A stretch of 25,634 nucleotides of DNA from a virus. The position numbers and the translations under genes are program-made. Location of the stretch: the IMG/VR virus record IMGVR_UViG_3300047557_001287, positions 1 to 25,634 of that record. One strand, 5' to 3'. Every line of letters starts with the position of its first letter. The stretch's first letter is position 1. A model generated the notes under the pieces. It was given only the letters and a program-made list of their open reading frames with translations, had not been told where the DNA came from and ran no database searches. This document shows, one piece after another, positions 8,793-15,527 of this stretch.

Positions 8793-9239
8793 ATGTCTAA
8801 AGAGACACGCCCGGATTATACATACAAATGGGGCAGCACAGGAACAGTGTCCACCCCTACCAATGGTAAGATTCAACAAGGATGGGTGGTTGAAAAGCCA
8901 ACATTCGCCTATTGGAACTTCATTGAGAATCGTCAAGACCAAGCCATTTCCTACCTCATGCAACAAGGTATTCCTGAGTGGGTGGCAACGATTGAATACC
9001 AAAGTGGCAGCAGCTTCATTACATACAACGGTAACATCTACGTTTCCATTCAAACCGGCACTAACAAGAATCCAGCCTCTGAAACAGCATATTGGAAACT
9101 GTACGGGAAACGCTTCGTTGCTGCCCCTGCTTCTGCTGGTGCTTCTGGAACAAGTGGGGATTGGGCTGTAGATAGCGATTATATTTATGTCTGTACAGCT
9201 ACGAATACATGGAAACGCGCTGCTCTTAGCACTTGGTAA
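8793..9239 (+). CDS. Short tail-fibre protein sharing N-terminal domain with the 11154 gene
   Basis: The 148-residue product has an N-terminal ~105-residue domain clearly homologous to the start of the fibre gene at 11154 (KWGSTGTVSTPTNGK; VVEKPTFAYWNFIENRQD; GIPEWVATIEYQ; QTGTNKNPASETAYW). Part of it is identical at the DNA level over 33 bases. The last ~40 residues form a separate small module (DWAVDSDYIYVCTATNTWKR) common at phage fibre C-termini. The conserved N-terminus probably docks to the baseplate or another fibre subunit. The 3' end including its stop is duplicated in tandem. An AGGGGA sequence precedes ATG 8793. Confidence 0.7.
   Translation: MSKETRPDYTYKWGSTGTVSTPTNGKIQQGWVVEKPTFAYWNFIENRQDQAISYLMQQGIPEWVATIEYQSGSSFITYNGNIYVSIQTGTNKNPASETAYWKLYGKRFVAAPASAGASGTSGDWAVDSDYIYVCTATNTWKRAALSTW
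9051..9083 (+). repeat. 33-bp direct repeat, copy 1
   Basis: These 33 bases are identical to 11421-11453 and encode the QTGTNKNPASE segment shared by two fibre proteins. The flanking bases diverge at once on both sides. Confidence 0.95.
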
Positions 9240-9258
9240 TGCTCTTAGCATTTGGTAA
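9221..9258 (+). repeat. Tandem 19-bp duplication over a gene's 3' end
   Basis: Unit 1 (9221-9239) ends the preceding gene with its TAA. Unit 2 (9240-9258) is the same 19 bases with a single C/T difference. As 19 is not a multiple of three, the second copy is not read as a continuation of the gene and lies in the leader of the next one. Confidence 0.95.
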
Positions 9259-9278
9259 TAACATCAGGAGAATACAAC

Positions 9279-9626
9279 ATGGCAATGTTGAACACGATTA
9301 ACTCATCCACTTCCACAATCGGTGCAGCTATTGAGGTGGCAATTGATAAAGATAACAACGGCGGTGCAGATGTTGGGTACGCTACTAATTTTAATTGTGC
9401 TGTGGTAGCTACAGGAACAGGGAAGGCGGGGACAGTTACGATTGAAGTGAAAGCGTATGGTGGAGAGTATGAGCCTCTGCTTGATGACGCTTCTGCTCCG
9501 ATTGCTGTTGACATCACTGCTCCAGTGGCAGTTATTGTAAACGATGTTGCAGCTACACATTTTCGTTTCACACCTGTTGGTTTTAGCAACGTGGATTCAT
9601 ACACTGCTACAGTATGTGGCTGGTAA
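9279..9626 (+). CDS. Small beta-rich tail-cassette protein
   Basis: The protein has 115 residues from the ATG at 9279, which is preceded by AGGAG at 9266-9270. A TTG at 9252 in the same frame has no ribosome site and lies inside the tandem repeat, so it is not the start. The sequence is Ala/Val/Thr-rich and strand-prone (AAIEVAIDKDNNGGADVGYA, GTVTIEVKAYGGEYEPLLDD), with no signal peptide or membrane segment. I do not recognise a family. Its setting between fibre components and before an esterase suggests a head-fibre-like or tail-decoration subunit. That is inference from location and composition. Confidence 0.7.
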   Translation: MAMLNTINSSTSTIGAAIEVAIDKDNNGGADVGYATNFNCAVVATGTGKAGTVTIEVKAYGGEYEPLLDDASAPIAVDITAPVAVIVNDVAATHFRFTPVGFSNVDSYTATVCGW

Positions 9627-9644
9627 TAAACAGGAGAATACAAG

Positions 9645-11150
9645 ATGGCTCTTGGTAGATATATTACCGGCTTCGCCCCTTCCCTTGTAGATAGTGGAAC
9701 AGTGGTGGATTTGTTTGTTAGTGCTGGTCAAAGTAATGCTGAAGGGAGAGGGAGTAGTGCTTCTTCCCCTATTGTAACAAACGGTGTATTCCTTTCCTCT
9801 GCTGGTAGCTTCACTTCCCCTATGGCTGACCCTGTTGGCGGGGCAACTACTGGAAGTATGTGGCCATCGTTCAGCAATGAGTGGTTTGCCCTCACTGGAC
9901 GGAATAGTGTTTTTATTGATTGTGCTACAGGTGGTACTGAACTTGTAGATAATGGTAATAATCCTGACTGGTCTGCAACCGGAACATTGCGTGATGCTGC
10001 TGTTACATCTATTCTTTCCGCTATTGCATCCATTCGTTTGTCAGCTTCTTACAAGCTTGGTAATGTCTACATTATGTGGTGTCAAGGGGAAAGTGATGCT
10101 CAAGCTACGGACACTAGCGTTGTAAATCGCACCACTTACAAGAATGCTTTGATTGAACTGGCCGAATATTTCAAATCCCATATTGCTAACATGAAAGGTA
10201 TGTATGTTATCCGTACAGGAAGGCAAGGTGGCGGAAGTGCTAACGAACAACAATGGCAAGACATTCGTCAGGCTCAAGAAGATGCCTGTGCTGAAAGCGA
10301 TCTACTGACCATGGTTTATCGGGGTACAGGTAGTTGGCCAGCATTGAGTTATATGGCTGATGAATTGCATTACAATCAGACAGCCTTGAACATTACAGGC
10401 AAGTGTGCCGCTCGTGGGGTGTACTCACCTGCTGCTGAAACCCTTGCTCCTGTATACCTGTCAGGTGTTGATTATCCTGTATCTACTACAACAGCAGTTA
10501 GCACTCGTACAGTTAGTCATACGACAACGGCATCTACAACATTCCTTGTTGTTGCTGTCAGCAGTGCAAGATTGACAACCAATACAACATACACGATTTC
10601 CTCTCTGACGTTCAACGGAGTGGCAATGAAAGAGGCGCAGGAAGTTAATGCTGGTAATGGCACTAACGCTTGTCGCTGTAATGTGGCGATATACTACATT
10701 GATGAAGCCACCTACGGTGGTAGTTTGTCTAATGTCACGGCTAATCTTATATTGACAACCAGTAACACTGGCAACGTGTCTGATATGTGTGCCATTAATT
10801 GTTCCGGTGATGGATATATAGACTCCTCTGCGTCGGCAACCATTACAGGGGGTGCTACGGGGACGGTAGTGTCTCCCTCCATAACCACAAATGGAACCAC
10901 CACTATTGTTGTCAGTGCTGTCATGGGGGTGGGTGCAAGTGCTGCTGCAATACCAGCAACCGTATCTGGAGCTACAGAGGTAATGGATCATGGTTTGAGT
11001 AACGGTACTCGCTCTGGAAACTTTGTTGTTAGTGTTAAAGAGAATACGTCGCCTATCACAACATCCGCAATAAGCACGACATTCAACAGCACGATGTATG
11101 CTGTAGCCAACAGCTGCGTAGCATTCCGTGGAAAGATCAGTGGAGAATAA
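9645..11150 (+). CDS. SASA/SGNH-type carbohydrate esterase, tail-associated
   Basis: This 501-residue protein has an N-terminal hydrolase domain (about 20-255) of the sialate O-acetylesterase/acetylxylan esterase (SASA) type. It contains GQSNAEG with the nucleophile Ser30, WCQGESD at 145-151, and DELHYN with the catalytic pair Asp239 and His242. The C-terminal half (about 270-501) is a Thr/Ser/Val-rich beta domain (TTFLVVAVSSARLTTNTTYT; VVSPSITTNGTTTIVVSAV) like those used for trimerisation or carbohydrate binding in phage tails. It probably removes acetyl groups from host surface polysaccharide during adsorption. The gene lies in the fibre cassette with AGGAG upstream of its ATG, which supports a virion location. 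No signal peptide is present. Confidence 0.8.
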   Translation: MALGRYITGFAPSLVDSGTVVDLFVSAGQSNAEGRGSSASSPIVTNGVFLSSAGSFTSPMADPVGGATTGSMWPSFSNEWFALTGRNSVFIDCATGGTELVDNGNNPDWSATGTLRDAAVTSILSAIASIRLSASYKLGNVYIMWCQGESDAQATDTSVVNRTTYKNALIELAEYFKSHIANMKGMYVIRTGRQGGGSANEQQWQDIRQAQEDACAESDLLTMVYRGTGSWPALSYMADELHYNQTALNITGKCAARGVYSPAAETLAPVYLSGVDYPVSTTTAVSTRTVSHTTTASTTFLVVAVSSARLTTNTTYTISSLTFNGVAMKEAQEVNAGNGTNACRCNVAIYYIDEATYGGSLSNVTANLILTTSNTGNVSDMCAINCSGDGYIDSSASATITGGATGTVVSPSITTNGTTTIVVSAVMGVGASAAAIPATVSGATEVMDHGLSNGTRSGNFVVSVKENTSPITTSAISTTFNSTMYAVANSCVAFRGKISGE

Positions 11151-11153
11151 TTG

Positions 11154-12254
11154 ATGTCCAAGATTACAAAACCAGATGTTAGTATCCAGTGGGCCTCTGC
11201 CGGGACTATCAATACTCCATCTGATGTTAAGAAGCAGACAGGGTGGGTATCTGAAAAACCCGCCTATGAATACATGAACTGGCTTCAGAATCGCCAAGAC
11301 ACTTCCTTGGCGTATCTGTTTCAGATGGGTATTCCTGAGTGGGACAGTGCTACAGAATACCAGTATAGCAGCAGCTATGCCACATTCATCCAATATAATG
11401 GTGTTGTGTATAAGGCATTGCAAACCGGCACTAACAAGAATCCAGCCTCTGAAGCGGCTTATTGGGTTAAAGCGTTTGATGATTTCGGCAGTGCTTCCAC
11501 TGTTAATTCTGCACTGACAACTCACATTACCAATTATGGAACGCTGGCAGCCCTTAGCAATGTCACTACAGCACGAAGCAATCTGTCTGTATATTCTATT
11601 GCTCAATGTGATGTGACGTTCGCCCCTATTGCTGGCAATAGCGCCCAGACGTTCCTTGTCGGTTCTGCTTCCAGTGCCAATCACGCTGTTCGTAAGAGTC
11701 AGTTTGATGCCAAGACTGGACAGGCCACAGAATCTACGGCAGGGATTGCAGAGATTGCAACCAACGCTGAAACTCTGGCTGGAACTAGCGATACAGTTGT
11801 AATCACTCCGCTCAAGCTGCAATACATGATTGATAATAAGGGGGCTACAACGTCAGCTAAGGGGACGGTGGAACTGGCAACCAATGCTGAAACAATCACT
11901 GGTACTGATACTGAACGTGCTATTACACCTAGCAACATTGCTGGTTTGTTTAGTGGCACTGGAAGGCAATCTCTTGGCACTTCGGGCTATCAGAAACTAC
12001 CCGGTGGGTTGATTATTCAATGGGGGAGTGGGTTGTTGACAACAGGCAGTACGGTTAGTTTCCCTATTGCATTCCCTACAGCGTGCCTCAATGTACAGGT
12101 GACACCCGACAGTAGTACAACTTTAGATATTGAGATAGCGGCCGTCCGCTTGCTTACCACCACTACTTTTACATTTGATGGTGTGGTGATGTCTGCTGGC
12201 GGCGGTGGTGCAGCATCCAACCTGACAGCATATTGGTTTGCTATTGGTTACTAA
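11154..12254 (+). CDS. Tail fibre with gp53-like C-terminus
   Basis: The protein has 366 residues from ATG 11154; a TTG directly before it (11151) could also serve, but the GGAG at 11142-11145 fits the ATG. The N-terminal ~105 residues duplicate the domain of the 8793 gene. The middle holds two phage fibre repeats (STAGIAEIATNAETLAGTSD; SAKGTVELATNAETITGTDT, about 195-260). The end has GYQKLPGGLIIQWGSG and a strand-rich tip ending AYWFAIGY, typical of the gp53-like C-terminal fibre domain that contacts the receptor. It is the last structural gene before lysis. Confidence 0.85.
   Translation: MSKITKPDVSIQWASAGTINTPSDVKKQTGWVSEKPAYEYMNWLQNRQDTSLAYLFQMGIPEWDSATEYQYSSSYATFIQYNGVVYKALQTGTNKNPASEAAYWVKAFDDFGSASTVNSALTTHITNYGTLAALSNVTTARSNLSVYSIAQCDVTFAPIAGNSAQTFLVGSASSANHAVRKSQFDAKTGQATESTAGIAEIATNAETLAGTSDTVVITPLKLQYMIDNKGATTSAKGTVELATNAETITGTDTERAITPSNIAGLFSGTGRQSLGTSGYQKLPGGLIIQWGSGLLTTGSTVSFPIAFPTACLNVQVTPDSSTTLDIEIAAVRLLTTTTFTFDGVVMSAGGGGAASNLTAYWFAIGY
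11421..11453 (+). repeat. 33-bp direct repeat, copy 2
   Basis: This copy is identical to 9051-9083. It encodes the same QTGTNKNPASE segment in the second fibre protein. Confidence 0.95.
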
Positions 12255-12269
12255 GATATGGAGCGTATT

Positions 12270-12890
12270 ATGAATATAACAGAACAACAAATGCGCTCTG
12301 TCTTCCCGAAATGCAAAGACGTAAAGGAATACGTCAATGCTTTCTCATCTCTCCTCACCAAGTATGAAATCAATGCGTCACCAGCACGTCTAGCTGCCTT
12401 TCTGGGGCAGTTTGGACACGAGACAATGGGATGGACTAGATTGGTTGAAAACACCAACTACACGTCCCCTGAGCGGTTGATGAAAGTGTTTCCAAGTAAG
12501 TTCCCTTCACTGACACTGGCCAAGATGTATGCTGGTAAGCCTGTCAATATTGCTAATCGTGTCTATGCCAACAGGTATGGGAATGGGGATGAGAAGAGCG
12601 GGGATGGGTGGAGATATAGAGGGAGAGGGGGATGTCATTTGACATTCAAGGATAATTACATTGCTTTCTATAAAGCAACAGGTGTGGATGTGGTTCAGCA
12701 TCCCGAGTTTCTGGAAGAACCTTGGTATGCTGTGTTAGCCGCTGCTTGGTATTGGGATAGCAGGAAGATTAATGCTCTGGTCGATAAGCAGCAATGGCTG
12801 GAAGTGACTAAAGCTATTAATGGCCCTGCTGCGCTTGGACATGCTGAACGAGAAGCCATCAGGAAGCAGATTTCCGTATTGCTGGCTTAA
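12270..12890 (+). CDS. GH19-type endolysin
   Basis: The 206-residue protein has the glycoside hydrolase 19 fold pattern: AFLGQFGHETMGWTRLVEN with the probable catalytic acid Glu51, NYTSPERLMKVFPSKFP, and WRYRGRGGCHLTFKDNY, the equivalent of the family's RYRGRGxIQLTGRxNY. It cleaves peptidoglycan glycan strands. The start is chosen at 12270 because GGAG (12260-12263) lies six bases upstream; the ATG at 12258 has no ribosome site. There is no signal sequence, so it probably needs the neighbouring holin-like protein for release. Confidence 0.85.
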   Translation: MNITEQQMRSVFPKCKDVKEYVNAFSSLLTKYEINASPARLAAFLGQFGHETMGWTRLVENTNYTSPERLMKVFPSKFPSLTLAKMYAGKPVNIANRVYANRYGNGDEKSGDGWRYRGRGGCHLTFKDNYIAFYKATGVDVVQHPEFLEEPWYAVLAAAWYWDSRKINALVDKQQWLEVTKAINGPAALGHAEREAIRKQISVLLA

Positions 12891-12944
12891 TAGCTAATAC
12901 ATATATCAGAGGGGGGTAGTACCTTTGTATAGGGAGGGAGGTGT

Positions 12945-13226
12945 ATGTCAAATTGGATAGCGTTTTTACAAAGCGCAATGTCAGACAGCAAGACACAACA
13001 ACCAAGCACTAAACGGCTTGGATACATTACAGGTGTTGCCATTGCTTCCATTGTTTCATTAGTCATGTTAGGTGTTATTGTTGGCCTTAGTCTTGGTGTT
13101 AGTGCTCTACAGTATGAGTTTGTATATTCTACGCTGAACACTTCTATTTTGTGGATTATTGGGATGCTGGTTGGTGCTTCAGCTAGTGCTTATACGCTAA
13201 CTAAGAGAACTGAGAATAACAAATGA
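12945..13226 (+). CDS. Holin-like two-helix membrane protein
   Basis: The 93-residue product has two predicted transmembrane helices, at about residues 27-50 (ITGVAIASIVSLVMLGVIVG) and 66-85 (ILWIIGMLVGASASAYTL), a short charged tail, and a hydrophilic N-terminus. This size and topology fit a class II-type holin. It lies directly after the endolysin and overlaps the next gene by four bases (ATGA). A GGGAGGGAGG tract lies upstream of ATG 12945. No family was identified by sequence, so function rests on topology and position. Confidence 0.7.
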   Translation: MSNWIAFLQSAMSDSKTQQPSTKRLGYITGVAIASIVSLVMLGVIVGLSLGVSALQYEFVYSTLNTSILWIIGMLVGASASAYTLTKRTENNK

Positions 13227-13609
13227 TCAGCCATGAAGCACAAGAGGAGAGGTTTGGTAACTTAGAGAAAGACGTAGCCGTTATTGTAATCAAGCAAGAC
13301 ACACAAATGGAAATTCTTACGGAAATGAGAGCAACGCTGAATCAGCAAACTCAAATCCTACAAAGTTTTTTAGTGCTTGAACAGAAACATGCCACATTGG
13401 CTAGTGACTTCTCTGATTTGAAAAAAGACTACTCCACCACAAAAAGTGAAGTCATTAAAGCTGTTTCTATGATGAGGGGAATTGTTCTTGCTGGGGCTAT
13501 TTTCGTATCTGTAATAGTTGGTTTGGGGCTATATATTTACGATGATAAGGTAAATATGCTTAACAGGCACGAGGACGTGTTGCGTGGAATTATCAGTGCT
13601 GTAAAATAA
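13223..13609 (+). CDS. Coiled-coil single-TM protein of lysis module
   Basis: This 128-residue protein has a long helical coiled-coil-like N-terminal region (about 10-85, with KQDTQMEILTEMRATLNQQ), then a transmembrane helix at about 87-107 (GIVLAGAIFVSVIVGLGLYI) and a short tail. It overlaps the holin-like gene by ATGA and ends the + strand operon. It could be a holin partner or antiholin or a spanin-like factor. Spanins usually have their TM at the N-terminus, so the C-terminal TM here argues against a typical i-spanin. Function is unresolved. Confidence 0.7.
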   Translation: MISHEAQEERFGNLEKDVAVIVIKQDTQMEILTEMRATLNQQTQILQSFLVLEQKHATLASDFSDLKKDYSTTKSEVIKAVSMMRGIVLAGAIFVSVIVGLGLYIYDDKVNMLNRHEDVLRGIISAVK

Positions 13610-13615
13610 ACCAGC

Positions 13616-13669
13616 GCCGATATAGAACAACAATAACTACATCGGCTCTTGTTGTTTCCTCCAAGAGCC
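13616..13669. other. Two overlapping inverted repeats at the convergent junction
   Basis: The first repeat pairs GCCGAT (13616-13621) with ATCGGC (13641-13646), extended by TAG/CTA after one mismatch. The second pairs GGCTCTTG (13644-13651) with CAAGAGCC (13662-13669), a perfect 8-bp stem. They share GGC, so they are mutually exclusive as RNA. Neither is followed by a strong U run on the - strand. The second may support termination of the + operon. Confidence 0.6.
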
Positions 13670-13673
13670 TTAT

Positions 13674-13693
13674 AGACAAGGATGTCTTTTTTT
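13674..13693 (+). terminator. Intrinsic terminator of the structural/lysis operon
   Basis: The stem AGACA (13674-13678) pairs with TGTCT (13683-13687) around an AGGA loop and runs straight into a seven-T tract (13687-13693). It lies 65 bases after the last + strand stop codon, with a stronger 8-bp hairpin just before it. Confidence 0.7.
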
Positions 13694-13773
13694 CAGATAC
13701 CATGCAGTGGATCATACCATTCGCCGCTGTCGATAAGCTCTTGTGAAGGTAATTCTTTTGCAGTAGCGCCCAC
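13693..13773 (-). CDS. 26-residue micro-ORF, GTG start
   Basis: Read on the - strand, GTG at 13773 is preceded by AAGGAG eight bases upstream and by an in-frame TAA just before that, which fixes the start. The peptide is MGATAKELPSQELIDSGEWY followed by DPLHGI. It is hydrophilic and acidic, with no known family. It is the last gene of the - strand run and its TGA lies in the T tract of the opposing terminator. The excellent ribosome site is the main support. Confidence 0.5.
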   Translation of the reverse strand: MGATAKELPSQELIDSGEWYDPLHGI

Positions 13774-13801
13774 TGTTCGCTCTCCTTATAGTAAATTAGA
13801 A

Positions 13802-13927
13802 TCAAGCCATGCCACCACCATTCCCGCCCCCGCCACGGTCGTTAAAGAACAACCACACCATCAGGCCAAATACAACAATCGTAGCACTGAATGCTACAGA
13901 GTTCCTAATAATCTCCTCGCTGAACAT
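13802..13927 (-). CDS. Small single-TM protein, 41 residues
   Basis: ATG at 13927 starts a 41-residue peptide: MFSEEIIRNSVAF, then a hydrophobic helix (about 13-27, TIVVFGLMVWLFF), then a glycine-rich tail NDRGGGGNGGGMA. It overlaps the 3' end of the upstream gene by 23 bases in another frame. The preceding purine-rich tract (GGGGAGGGG) could serve as ribosome site. A small inner-membrane protein is likely. The role is unknown, although neighbouring small membrane proteins suggest a host-envelope function. Confidence 0.6.
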   Translation of the reverse strand: MFSEEIIRNSVAFSATIVVFGLMVWLFFNDRGGGGNGGGMA

Positions 13928-14147
13928 CTCCCTTCCCCTCCCCGTAAGTTTGATTGCCTTTGTTAACACTACCTGTTTCCATCTCCCCCGCTTCAATAAT
14001 CCCTCTGCACAACACACCAATAACAATCCCCGCCAAAATTGCAAGCAACATTCCTTTTCGCTTGTCGGGGATATTGTACACAATCTCTGTACCAATTCCA
14101 ATAGCTACAATCAACCCCATTACGACGACAAACATTGTCTCAAACAT
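13905..14147 (-). CDS. Two-helix small membrane protein
   Basis: The 80-residue product has two hydrophobic helices (about residues 5-24, MFVVVMGLIVAIGIGTEIVY, and 32-50, GMLLAILAGIVIGVLCRGII) separated by a basic loop NIPDKRKG, and a hydrophilic C-terminus. AGGAG stands six bases before ATG 14147. No family was recognised. It is one of three consecutive short membrane or peptide genes at the distal end of the - strand operon, downstream of nrdB. A holin-like or superinfection-exclusion role is possible but unproven. Confidence 0.7.
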   Translation of the reverse strand: MFETMFVVVMGLIVAIGIGTEIVYNIPDKRKGMLLAILAGIVIGVLCRGIIEAGEMETGSVNKGNQTYGEGKGDVQRGDY

Positions 14148-14156
14148 TGTGTTCTC

Positions 14157-14450
14157 CTATTTAATTACTACGCCATCAATACACACACTATCATCCTCTC
14201 TCAGATGAATCCCCATCAAATTGCTCTTAGCAATCCTGTCAAACTTGTAGAAGAACTGCGTATCTTCTGGCATGTCTATATTCTCCTTTCGTATCTCCAC
14301 CATACTCTTCCCGTAGAACCGTATAATGTATTTAACCAGAATTGGCAAGCCGTGTCTAGTGGTGGATGGAATAAACGTGAAAAAGTTCCCATGCTTAGTT
14401 TCTTCCCATCCGTGGGAAGCAAGGAATGATTTAAGCTGATCTTTGGTCAT
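14157..14450 (-). CDS. Hypothetical protein, 97 residues
   Basis: I do not recognise this protein. It begins MTKDQLKSFLASHGWEETKH, resembles a compact alpha/beta domain, and has no TM segment. The aromatic-rich middle (FFTFIPSTTRHG, YIIRFYGKSMVEIRKE) suggests a small soluble fold. The ATG is preceded by GGGAG. It lies 64 bases after nrdB and nine before the next membrane-protein gene. Confidence 0.65.
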   Translation of the reverse strand: MTKDQLKSFLASHGWEETKHGNFFTFIPSTTRHGLPILVKYIIRFYGKSMVEIRKENIDMPEDTQFFYKFDRIAKSNLMGIHLREDDSVCIDGVVIK

Positions 14451-14490
14451 ACTCCCACACGTCAGTTGTCTTGATGAGTTGAATGTTAAA

Positions 14491-14504
14491 GCACATCCTT
14501 GTGC
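14491..14504 (-). other. Short hairpin after nrdB
   Basis: GCACA/TGTGC form a 5-bp stem around AGGA when read on the - strand, 11 bases beyond the nrdB stop. The following TTTAAC is too weak a U run for a confident terminator. Its ACAAGGATGT core is identical to that of the hairpin at 13674. Confidence 0.35.
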
Positions 14505-14514
14505 GTGTCAACGA

Positions 14515-15510
14515 CTATTCCCGGTACTTTGAGTAATCAACTCCCCCTTCAAGACGCTTGTGTGAGTAGTCAGTCACACGCTTCTCAAAGAAAGCATCAT
14601 GCCGCGAAGCCGACAGCATCCAGTCCATCCATTCAAGCGGGTTGGTAGGAACTTCTTCAAGAGAAATTAAACCCAACTGGAACAGCCTAAGTTGTCCAAG
14701 GTAGGTGATGTATTTCTTGACATCCCCTATGTCCAAGTCTTGTTGACTGCCGATAGCATACAACAAATCCAGAAAGCGATGTTCAGCCTGTTCATAGTTT
14801 TTTACTACCTTGATAATCAAGTCATCAATAGCCCAGTTCTCAGCTTCCGTAAGGTCTTTACGCATCTCGTTCAGGAACTTGATATTACCTGTCACATGCT
14901 CTTGTTCGTCGAGCAAGCTCCACTGATTGACATCGTTAAACCCCATCAACTTCCCTTGCCGCTTGAAATTAAGCAATACAGCAAATGCACCGAACAAACC
15001 AATCCCCTCACCAAGTAAGATAGTAGCGAGAATGGCCGCGGCCTTATACTCATCTCTGCCAATCAAATTACGGGGGGCAGTCATGGCATCTAGTTTATCC
15101 CGCATCTCAGCATATTCACTGAAACGTGACCAGTCCTTATCTGTGAAGCCAAACGTTTCAGCAAGAATAGCATATCCACGCTGATGGACAGTTTCACGTT
15201 GAGCAACGGTGAGGAACCATGTCCGTGCTTCGTTGTTCTTGATGTACGGTAGCAGTTGTGTATATCCACCTGCGACAGTTTTATCCATCTCCGTAAACAC
15301 ACAGAGCAACTGGTCAATGATGTACTTGTTTGTTTCGTGAGAAACATCCTTAGTTTTCAACCCATCTTTACTGTTGTACTGTCGCAAATCATCTTGCAGT
15401 TCAATCTGGTGAACATCCCAGAACATCTCGATAGCATGTTTCTTTGACATCTCTACCGCCCAAGGATAGATAAATGGACGATAGGAGGTGCTTTCCTTAA
15501 ATACTGACAA
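14515..15510 (-). CDS. nrdB: Class I ribonucleotide reductase, small subunit
   Basis: This 331-residue R2 protein supplies the tyrosyl radical for reduction of ribonucleoside diphosphates. Expected ligands are visible: Glu106 and His109 with the radical Tyr113 in QRETVHQRGY, Glu168 in LLGEGIG, and Glu202 with His205 in DEQEHVTG. The first carboxylate is Asp76 or Glu74 in FTEMDKTVAGGY, where the spacing to the LLPYI strand is one residue shorter than in E. coli R2. The start is TTG at 15510, fixed by GGAG seven bases upstream and by the FKESTSYRPFIYPWA N-terminus usual in phage R2 proteins. An ATG-TAA pair lies directly before it. It follows nrdA by 17 bases. Confidence 0.9.
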   Translation of the reverse strand: MSVFKESTSYRPFIYPWAVEMSKKHAIEMFWDVHQIELQDDLRQYNSKDGLKTKDVSHETNKYIIDQLLCVFTEMDKTVAGGYTQLLPYIKNNEARTWFLTVAQRETVHQRGYAILAETFGFTDKDWSRFSEYAEMRDKLDAMTAPRNLIGRDEYKAAAILATILLGEGIGLFGAFAVLLNFKRQGKLMGFNDVNQWSLLDEQEHVTGNIKFLNEMRKDLTEAENWAIDDLIIKVVKNYEQAEHRFLDLLYAIGSQQDLDIGDVKKYITYLGQLRLFQLGLISLEEVPTNPLEWMDWMLSASRHDAFFEKRVTDYSHKRLEGGVDYSKYRE

Positions 15511-15527
15511 TTACATTCTCCACTTTA

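Noticed and set aside
10461-11822. A 453-residue open frame on the - strand opposite the esterase and fibre genes
   Set aside because: It is antisense to two well-supported genes, is unusually rich in Cys, Arg and Ser, crosses a gene boundary and has no recognisable domain.
13593-13805. A 70-residue - strand frame starting at TTG
   Set aside because: It has no ribosome site, runs through the terminator hairpins into the last + strand gene, and competes with the better 26-codon GTG frame.
13809-14429. A 206-residue open frame on the + strand over small membrane-protein genes
   Set aside because: It is antisense to the two-helix membrane gene, which has a good AGGAG site; its Pro/Asn/His-rich composition looks non-coding.
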